Below the pieces are notes generated by a model. It searched no databases. It had not been told where the DNA came from and was given only the letters and a program-made list of their open reading frames with translations. The position numbers and the translations under genes are program-made. A stretch of 24,395 bases of DNA, taken from Mesotaenium endlicherianum (lineage: Eukaryota; Streptophyta; Zygnematophyceae; Zygnematales; Mesotaeniaceae). The stretch spans positions 148,511 through 172,905 of the forward strand of contig WELA01010570.1 in NCBI GenBank assembly GCA_009602735.1, written 5' to 3'. Of the stretch, positions 9,713 to 16,743 are shown piece after piece; within the stretch, counting starts at the first letter, position 1; each line of letters starts with the position of its first letter.

Positions 9713-11137
9713 TTACAAACTGTTGCTGTCTTTTAAAGGCTTATCTTTTCTCTCGACCTTTGGCGGGTTTTTTCTAGGACACTGCTCTTGGTAGTGACCC
9801 AACTCCTGACAATGGTAGCAAATAGATTTTGCTGAGCTTAGTCCTACCACCACCTCTTCCATGACCACCTTGAGAGTATCCACCTCTTCCTCTAGACGGC
9901 ATGGCATTATACTCATACTCGTACTCATCACTCTGATCATCCTCGGCCTGATCTCCTTGAATTGCACTATAGGAATCATGTGGCTTCTTGACAATCTTAG
10001 ACACCAAAGCGTTCCTCTGGCGCTTGTAATTGAAATGTTGCTGATTCCAGGCATCAGCATCCTGGATCAAGTCAGCCAGTTTCTCATCTTTCTTTTCAAC
10101 AAAATGACCTAAGACCTCGGACTTCAAGCCAAACCTGAAGTACGCTATCTTATAACGTTCTTGCAATTCTGGCTGCTTCATCATGTTTTCTTGGAACTTT
10201 TGAGCAAACTCAGCAATTGAAGTGGTTTGCATCAGGGAGATCCTCGCATAAATAGCTTTCTCCTGCTGATTAATCATATTAAACTTCTCTTGCAACTTCT
10301 CAACAAACTATACCCAAGTAGGGTCACCGAGTTGTTGAGCCTTACGCTCTTCTTTCCAGTAAAGCCACCAGTCTGCTGCACTGCCTTTCAGTAGAGCACC
10401 GGTGTGTCTGACCTTCTCGTATTCCTGCAGTTCTGGGTAGTATTCTAGCCACTGCTCAACATCAGCAAGAAACTTGATCGGATAGTACTTTTTGTTTCCC
10501 TCGAGGTCATAGTCTTGACGAGGTTTTGGCTTAGGCTTACTCTGCCACCACCACCAGTGGTGTGAGAACCTAGTTGGTCTCTGTCACGTAACAATGCCAT
10601 CATGATCCTTTTGTCTCCCTGTTGGGACTGATACATGGTCGCCATTTGCGATTGCATTTGCACGAATAATACTCCCAAATCCACACTCTGAGGTGGTAAT
10701 CCAGCAAATGCAACCGCAGCAACATTAGCTCGATTAGTAGCAGCTTCGGCATTCCCGATTGCTGCTGCTCCGGCCATGCCAGTTGCACTAAGTTGTCTAC
10801 GAATCTGAGGGAGAGGTACAACAGTAGGTACAGCAGGAGGTTGGTTTTGGAGTTTGGCCCTTTCTGCCATTTGCTCCTCCACCGTCCTTTCCTCAGGGGT
10901 CCACCTGTATACTGCTTCTTCTACCTCTTTGGCTAAATGTTCATCCTCAGCGAGCTGAGCTGCTACTGCAGCAAGAGCTGCTGCTTCTGCAGCTTCTTTA
11001 TTTCTTGCATCATGGAGCGTTTCTAAATAGGTGCGGGGTCCAAAGACGCGACTTTCGCCTTGTCCCTTTTCAATGTTATCATTGTTCTCACCCTCCATTT
11101 CACGAGAGTTACTAGCTTGAGACCTCGTCCTCACCAT
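9713..11137 (-). pseudogene. Gag polyprotein with CCHC zinc knuckle, frameshifted
   Basis: The likely start is the ATG at 11137-11135 (MVRTRSQASN), a few bases past the primer-binding region once the nested LTR is removed. The N-terminal part is Ala/Glu-rich and probably helical. A frameshift lies near 10540. The core then has LLKGSAADWWLYWKEER, a recognisable retrotransposon Gag motif; a TAG follows near 10307, then the helical segment FNMINQQEKAIYARISLM. An Asp/Glu/Tyr and Arg-Gly-rich linker precedes a third frame carrying CYHCQELGHYQEQC (9779-9820), a CX2CX4HX4C zinc knuckle that binds the element's RNA. Gag forms the cytoplasmic particle in this family. With two frameshifts and a stop the gene is dead. 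Confidence 0.85.
9779..9820 (-). other. CCHC zinc-knuckle motif
   Basis: Spacing CX2CX4HX4C is complete (Cys, Cys, His, Cys all present). It is the nucleic-acid-binding motif at the Gag C terminus and marks the Gag/protease boundary. Confidence 0.9.
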
Positions 11138-11150
11138 ACAAGAAGATTGT

Positions 11151-11882
11151 GATAATGAAATGAATCGACTTACCAAATAGGCGATTAACAATTAATAAAG
11201 ATCTTTATATCAGCAAGTAATCTTTATGGTATTTTCCGTTAACTGGTTTAACGGCAAAGGACAACACACTAGCAGTAAATAATACTCGTAAGTCAAATGT
11301 GAGTAAACTAGCATCAATAATGCAAATCAGTAAACTCATACATAAGCAAGGTTAGAAGACAGTGCGTATCAATGGTTTCTCGCCTTGGATTCAGATCGCT
11401 CTCAGTAAGCTGTACAAGAGAGTTGGCCTCGTTTCCGAATGTCGAACTCGAGAGCAATGCCTAGCATATGTACATGGAATGAGTTTACTGTTCAACGGTC
11501 AGTGCGATGGCACCGCCTACCCGGGAGTTAACCACGTTGGTAGGACCTCGGTTAACCAAATCCACCGCCATCTCCCATCATCCCGAATCGCCATCCATCA
11601 TAGGGATGTCATCTGGCCATTCATCTAGCATACCACACTTAGATGCATATCGAGGCAGTTCGCTGCTACCGAGTACGGAAGTCAGCTGGCTGTCAAAGAA
11701 TGTGTCAGCAAGCTGACTTAAGGTGACCTCAGCCTGCTACTTCCGGCCTGAGTCATTAAACTGATATTAAGTATAAAGTCCAGCAGACTGATTGTTAACT
11801 AGAGTTCAGCAGGCTGAACTTATTTAACTATATTATTTAAATGAATATTATGTCAACCAGTATACTGATTCATTACAGATAA
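11151..11882 (-). mobile_element. Nested solo LTR with GATAA target duplication
   Basis: The 722-bp LTR at 11156-11877 has perfect TG..CA ends and is flanked by GATAA at 11151-11155 and at 11878-11882. It sits between the primer-binding site of the host element and its gag start. Removing it and one GATAA restores the normal LTR, primer site, short leader, gag order. It is therefore an independent later insertion of the same family, reduced to a solo LTR by recombination between its two LTRs. Confidence 0.9.
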
Positions 11883-11885
11883 GCA

Positions 11886-11897
11886 GCTCCGATACCA
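11886..11897 (-). other. Primer-binding site (initiator Met tRNA type)
   Basis: The minus strand reads TGGTATCGGAGC one base after the 5' LTR end. The usual plant site complementary to the 3' end of initiator tRNA-Met is TGGTATCAGAGC, so there is one mismatch. Minus-strand DNA synthesis would start here. Confidence 0.8.
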
Positions 11898-11898
11898 T

Positions 11899-12616
11899 TG
11901 AAATGAACCGACTTACCAAGAGGCGATTAACAATTAATAAAAGATCTTTATATCTGCAAGTAATCTTCATGGTATCTTCTATTAATTGATTAAAAAGCGA
12001 AAGACAATACACTGCGGTAAACAATACTCAAAAGTCAAATGCAAGTAAACGAGCATCAATCATGCAATCAGTAAACTCATACATAAGTAAGGTTAGAATA
12101 TAGTTCGCATCAATAGCTTCTCGCCTTGGATTTGGATTTCTCTTAGTAAGCGGTACAAGAGAGTTAGCCTCGTTTTCGAATGCTGAACTCGAAAGCAATA
12201 CCTAGCCTATGTATATGGAATGAGTTTACTGTTCAATGGGAAGTGCGATGGCACCGCCTACCCGGAAGTTAACCACGTTGGTAGGACCTCGGTTAACCAA
12301 ATCCACAGCCATCTCCCGTCACCGCAAATCGCCATCCTTCCCAAGGATGTCATCTGGCCATTCATCTAGCATATCACACTTAATTGCATGACTAGGCAGT
12401 TCGTTGCTACAGAGTACGGAAGTGAGCTAGCAGTCAAAGAATGTGTCAGCAAGCTGACCTAAGTTGACTTCAGGCTACTGCTCTTGGCTGAGTCATTAAA
12501 TTGATTATTATGAAAAGTCCAACAGGCTTAATATTAACTAAAGTTCAGCAAGTTGAACTTGATTAAGTATTACATTGAAATAAATATTATACCTACCAAT
12601 ATACTAATTCATTACA
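11899..12616 (-). repeat. 5' LTR of the Ty3/gypsy element
   Basis: 718 bp with TG..CA ends on the minus strand, collinear with the other two copies. Its inner edge abuts the primer-binding site and its outer edge the GTTTC duplication, which identifies it as the 5' LTR. It would carry the element's promoter; TGAGTCA near 12490 is shared with the other LTRs. Confidence 0.9.
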
Positions 12617-12621
12617 GTTTC
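12617..12621. repeat. Target-site duplication, right copy (GTTTC)
   Basis: Exact match to 7058-7062, directly after the last base of the 5' LTR. Confidence 0.85.
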
Positions 12622-12951
12622 GCCTTGCCACAAATGTCGTCATGGGATTGATAGAGGCTGTCAACCATCCGGTATGTGGCAACACCAATCTGTATTAGAG
12701 CACCCTCTATCATACTTTCTCTGTCAGCAAGGGCTAACCTGTCTTTTTATGTACATGTTTTGCTTCCTCACTAGCTTTGTGTAATCTGACGTTGCCCTTT
12801 CATAAATACCTCCTACATTGCTACATGCAAAGGTCTTGTGCCTCACCACTATGGTCGTGTCCTAGCCGACATGTGTCGTGCGACCACGTGTGAAACCATG
12901 ACTTATTGCTTCATGGTACACAAGCACTGCCACCTCGAAAGTGATTCATTA
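12622..12951. other. Spacer with small inverted repeats, no gene
   Basis: No coding signal. A perfect 7-bp inverted repeat (ACCATGA / TCATGGT, about 12894-12917) and a 6-bp one (TGGTCG / CGACCA, near 12851-12890) are present. Function unknown. Confidence 0.5.
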
Positions 12952-13051
12952 CAGTGCTATTGTACACTCTGAGACCGGTATGGTCTGAAACGGCAAAAAA
13001 CGCCCCAGGCGTCGATCTCCGGCCATCTCCGTCGAGGGCGTAGACCCATTT

Positions 13052-13110
13052 TTCTCCACCCGTGTGCCTAAAAGTAGAGAATTTCTCACCCCATTCTCCA
13101 CCCGTGTGCC
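13052..13110. repeat. 17-bp direct repeat, 42-bp period
   Basis: TTCTCCACCCGTGTGCC occurs at 13052-13068 and again exactly at 13094-13110. Confidence 0.85.
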
Positions 13111-13279
13111 GGAAGACGAAGCAGATTTCAGCGGTAAACCTGAAGTTACACTTAGCCATTTTTTGTGTCCAAATACTAGAAAACGGATTAGACACCTTTG
13201 CATCCTGATTGGCTGATTTTTTTGCAAGTGCAAATAACGTTATACATGAGAGGAAAACGCCAAAAACTTTACAATCTTT

Positions 13280-13612
13280 GGCCTCCTAGCCGTCGCCCGG
13301 GCCAAAGACGTCGTTGGCCCAAGTCGCCGGGTGGCGGGGGTGGCCCTGTCAGGGCCCTTTCCCGTTGCCCGGCAATTTGAGCCAAAGGGGCCGGACTGCG
13401 CGGCCCTGACAGTCCCCGTGAGCGGGCAACTCGTCGCCGTTACGCGCTCACTTGTGTCAGCGGGCCAAGGACTACGGGCCAAGGACGGGCTGAGGGGGCC
13501 TGACAGGCCCGTCCCGCCTGGCCCGGCCCCTTTGTGGCGAGAGGGGGTCCAGACCGTGGTCGTGGTGGGGCTGGCTCTAACAGGGATGTCTCCCTGGCCT
13601 TGTCCAATCATT
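13280..13612. repeat. GC-rich palindromic island
   Basis: A strongly GC-rich block inside AT-richer sequence. 13299-13320 is a near-perfect 22-bp palindrome (arms GGGCCAA and TTGGCCC, GACGTC at the centre, one mismatched pair). Perfect 7-bp arms around one central base occur at 13342-13356 (GGCCCTG T CAGGGCC) and 13496-13510 (GGGCCTG A CAGGCCC), with a weaker related copy at 13402-13416. CGGGCCAAGGAC is repeated in tandem near 13461-13486. Open frames cross it on both strands but look like composition artefacts. Confidence 0.8.
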
Positions 13613-14370
13613 TGAAAGCAAATTACCCACTAAAGGATTTGGCGATGGACACTTGTCTTTAAACACTAGTCGACGGGCGCCACTTTAAGCCCCCGAGATT
13701 GACTTCATTTTCAGCTCTGAAGCAGTTGCTAAGACGGGGAAAGCCCCTGAGGTTTCTGCCCTTCGGGGATAAAACCTCAAGGGGTCAAAACCATGTTCAA
13801 CGAGGGGACTTTGATCTCCTGCTAGGTATACCCCAACACGCAGTCTAATCCCAATTGTCGTCAACTCTGACCCGCTCGTCGATCAAACATGTGCTGACTG
13901 CCACGCCTAAATTTGTCGGTCGGGTCGGTGAAACTTGATTCCCAAGGCTAGTCCCACCTATAAGAAATTCAAATTGGATTCTACAAAGTCAATGTAGCAT
14001 TTTTTTCGTCAGAATGCACTTGCAAGGGAGAACGATTTCAAACTACAAAGTCAAATGCACTCGCTCTCGGCAATTGGTCGGCCGAGGAAGACTTCATCTT
14101 CTTCCTCGAGCCTTGCTTCTTCGTGATTGGCTGTAGTTTGAGTATCTACGGCGGGGGAGTCCATTGATTTCCTTTTCTCCGCCTCTTGCCATTTTCGCCC
14201 ATTTCCGCCAATCTCCGCCTATCTCCGCCTTTGTGTGTTTGTCCGTTTTGCCCCATGACCGATCTCAGACTGTACGTGGGGATAGCTTTACTAAGAAGGG
14301 ATAGACTGTATAAAAGAGTACGTGTGTTGTTGAAACTTCATGTATTTTTATAGCATTATTATTTAGCTAT
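13613..14370. other. Repeat-rich spacer, no gene
   Basis: CTACAAAGTCAA occurs twice about 60 bases apart (near 13981 and 14042). A run of CCGCC-containing words spans 14175-14231. There is no supportable exon. Confidence 0.5.
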
Positions 14371-14731
14371 AATTACCAGGTCATCCACGCAGAAAGAGTA
14401 TGTGGCTTTAGGCCTAGCTGTGCAGGAAGCCATTTGGCTTAAAATTTTTCTCAAGGAGCTCTACTTATCCCATCCCGCCATCCCTCTATTCTTAAACAAT
14501 CAGAGCACCCTCAAACTAATTGACAATCCTGTGCATCATAAGCGCACTAAACACAACAATGTCAGGTTCCATGCTATCCGGGAGGCAAAAGCAGCACCAC
14601 TAATAGCCCCAGACTACTGTTAGACAAGTCTTGTGGTGGCTGATGCTCTGACCAAGCCAGCTTCAGCCCCCAAGACTCTATGGTGTGCTCAGCAGGCGGA
14701 CCTCCTTCGCGCTCCAACGCCTTCAACATAG
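14371..14731 (+). pseudogene. Ty1/copia RNase H fragment
   Basis: The frame reads TRSSTQKEYVALGLAVQEAI, matching the copia RNase H start (family form SSTEAEYMAL). It then has FLNNQSTLKLIDNPVHHKRT (family form CDNQSAIKLxxNPVxHxRT) and VRFHAIREA. A TAG at 14621-14623 interrupts it, after which VADALTKP, the domain's end motif, follows in the same frame to a stop at 14729-14731. In the family RNase H removes RNA from the RNA-DNA hybrid during reverse transcription. The catalytic Asp of the CDN motif is Asn here and a stop is present, so it is inactive. The remainder of pol upstream is gone. Confidence 0.85.
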
Positions 14732-14839
14732 CATCTCTATGTCACAGAGAGAAGAAATTTCAGCAAGAGGCTGGATTAAGAAAGAGCATTTTGCAAGTAC
14801 TAAGCAGTTAGTTAGAATGCCAGAGGGAAAGAGAGCAAT

Positions 14840-15542
14840 TGTCCCACACTCGATTTTTCCAAGCATGCAAATTTACAGCTGTTCAGGCACACAGTCACAC
14901 CTGTTCCTTGCTTGGTTCCCCTCGTTGAAATCTAGCATACATTGCTCAGATGACTCAGAAAAGGAAAGAGTATAGCCGTGATAGATCACGTCGATAGTTC
15001 ACGCAAGCTCAATGTCAGAATGCAGTCAAAATTGAGCTTCGCTGTAGTCGATCAAGTTTTGACATTCCAAATGAAGTGCATCAATTGCTCAAACTTGTTT
15101 AAAGTCAGAATTGAGTGAGAACCTGCACACAACGGTAGATCAAATACATCTAGGTTCTTTAAATCAAGAGAAAGTGTTCAAATGGGATAATTAAATTTAG
15201 GAAAATGTATCTTGATCACACATGTGAGGTCAAACACACCCAACTTAGGTTCAGTTGACCAAGGACAGCTAGACACACTAGAGATTGACTAGTCAACTAT
15301 TCAGTCTAGGTTGACTTGTCTGAACTAGATAGAACGCGGATTTCTTGCAATAGGTCTATGTGTTAGCTGGTCAATTTAAGTGAGCTAGGACTGCAGGTTA
15401 AAGCCTTGTACTTTTCAGCTTCATGCTGTCAAAGGAAACACAATTTTATTCCAAGAAATAGGTTACCCTCTGTATCTGTAGTTGTAAATCAGCTTCTGTG
15501 TGTTACTAAAGCCATGGCTAATGGCCAGGTGGTTGCACAACA
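14840..15542 (+). repeat. Candidate copia LTR
   Basis: After the RNase H relic comes a purine run (CAGAGGGAAAGAGAG, 14821-14835), then TGTCCCACAC at 14840, a common plant LTR start. The stretch ends ..TTGCACAACA at 15542, directly before a primer-binding-site match. TG..CA ends and ~700 bp length suit an LTR. No second copy lies in the window, so the start is uncertain; TGTTAG at 15361 is an alternative. Confidence 0.4.
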
Positions 15543-15555
15543 CGGTATCAGAACG
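15543..15555 (+). other. Candidate primer-binding site (initiator Met tRNA type)
   Basis: CGGTATCAGAAC follows the candidate LTR end. It differs from TGGTATCAGAGC at two positions, and a further GGTT match downstream fits the extended tRNA sequence. Confidence 0.5.
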
Positions 15556-15673
15556 TGGTTGAAAAGTGCTGTGTGGCAGAGACAGTGAGCAACTCGAGAG
15601 AGGGTGTTCAAAGACATAAGATGAGTCAACGAACTCAGTCAAAGTCTTGCACTAAGCAACGATCTATCGACTC

Positions 15674-15793
15674 GGACGAATAGCTCAGTGGTAAGAGCCA
15701 CTAGAACGTTAATCTAGGTTGTCTCAAAAAATGAGATTTGATTTTAGAGACCTTGTAACTTGTAATTAGTAGAGTTTTTCGTGGGCTTTTTTT
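15674..15793 (+). mobile_element. tRNA-Asn-like sequence, probable tRNA-derived SINE
   Basis: TAGCTCAGTGG at 15681-15691 is a perfect Pol III A box. GCTC/GAGC (15683-15686, 15695-15698) makes a four-pair D stem. CTAGA/TCTAG (15701-15705, 15713-15717) makes a five-pair anticodon stem with a 7-nt loop ACGTTAA, anticodon GTT (Asn), although the base before the anticodon is C rather than U. A weak B-box-like GATTTGATTTT follows, the T stem is broken, and no acceptor 3' half is found. A T7 run at 15787-15793 could stop Pol III. A broken tRNA head plus unrelated body fits a SINE better than a working tRNA. Confidence 0.45.
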
Positions 15794-16743
15794 GTTAAGG
15801 CCAAAGAAGTTCGGCAACACATTGACAATATCTTGCACGGAAAACTCCGAGGTTTGGATTGTCATGGAATTATGTACGCTTTCCCGCTTACATATTAACA
15901 AAGACTAGTAGGAGTTACAAGCACTCAACTATAAATTTGTGCTTCCAAAGGAATTAGTGCAATGAGCGGGATGGCCAAAAGTTAGGAGTTCGGTGCAAAG
16001 AGATTTTTTACTGAATGCTACCGGTGAGAGAAGAAGCTACGTAGAAGACTGAGCAGCTGGAGCAGCTGGGAGCAGCTAGTGGATCTCGCGGGTTGACTCA
16101 AATCAACTCAAATCATCCATCGGTAACAGTTCGGTAAAGGAAGACCCAAGTCTTGACCTTATCAACAACCTACGCGTTGACAAAGTCACTCGTGAATAAA
16201 GAGCCCGACGCGCAGCCGACGCGAGTAGGCATGAATAAAAATACACGGACGATCGATACGACGTTATCAGTATGGGTCACTCTCAACTTCGGCGACTGTT
16301 TACTTCTCTTTGTTTCGTATTCGCATTCCTGCGAACACGACACGCAGGCGTAACCGAATAATCAGGCGGATGTGACTTCAGTTTTAGATGGTGGCACCAC
16401 AGCTGGATACGAGCAGCATTTTCTAGATCGCGTTAAGAACGTCCTTGTCAAGGTAGTATATCGTCACGTTGTAGCTGCAACATTATTACATCTGCTGACG
16501 ATTTGACTAAGAACATCTTGATTGTATACGGTAGACAAGTAGGACCCTATTCCAGTTTGAAACTGCGTCTCTGCAACATATTATTCATTATTGTGGTGAA
16601 AGTGCGTTCAATTAAAGCGCAAGAAGAAATCACACGCTTATCAGTTCGCCTGAAAATTGACGCGGTGAAGTGTAGCGCTCCTCATCTTTGTGAGTAAGAA
16701 TTCTTGCGGGCGAGCAAGAACGTCAAGTTGAAGGAGAAGAGCA
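15794..16743. other. Upstream region of the fucosyltransferase gene, no gene recognised
   Basis: No open frame with a recognisable product. A short GAGCAGCTGG-type repeat lies near 16052-16078. The palindrome AAGAATTCTT lies near 16697-16706, about 40 bases before the ATG. The promoter of the next gene should be here, but no clear TATA box stands out. Confidence 0.5.

Larger units (their letters stand above)
7063..12616 (-). mobile_element. Ty3/gypsy LTR retrotransposon, internally deleted and decayed, minus strand
   Basis: The element is bounded by two 718-bp LTRs (5' LTR 11899-12616; 3' LTR 7063-7780, orientation minus) and an exact GTTTC target duplication. Reading the minus strand, the order is 5' LTR, primer-binding site, nested solo LTR, gag with a CCHC knuckle, retropepsin, start of reverse transcriptase, an unrelated-looking coding remnant, polypurine tract, 3' LTR. 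Gag-PR-RT order and the RT start place it in Ty3/gypsy. Most of RT, all recognisable RNase H and integrase are missing, and every ORF has stops or frameshifts, so it cannot move by itself. The two terminal LTRs differ at roughly 15 of their first 100 aligned bases by eye, so the insertion is old. Any movement would have needed proteins from a related copy. Confidence 0.92.
12952..14287. mobile_element. Candidate inverted-repeat-bounded element (non-autonomous DNA transposon?)
   Basis: Left end 12962-12979 (GTACACTCTGAGACCGGT) matches the reverse complement of 14258-14275 at 16 of 18 positions. GCTAT just outside on the left (12956-12960) has a mirrored ATAGC at 14282-14286. Short AAACGG blocks extend the symmetry inward. 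TTA occurs next to both outer edges (12949-12951 and 14288-14290), compatible with a 3-bp duplication but too short to prove it. No transposase is seen inside. Boundaries and superfamily are inference. Confidence 0.35.

Noticed and set aside
11362-11716. Open frames within the LTR
   Set aside because: They are not open in the same way in the other two LTR copies and lie in non-coding LTR sequence.
13240-13615. Overlapping open frames on both strands in the GC-rich island
   Set aside because: High GC removes stop codons; Pro/Gly/Arg-rich products with no motif, and the palindromes explain the sequence better.
15674-15750. Functional nuclear tRNA-Asn
   Set aside because: The T arm does not pair, no 3' acceptor half is seen, and C replaces U before the anticodon.
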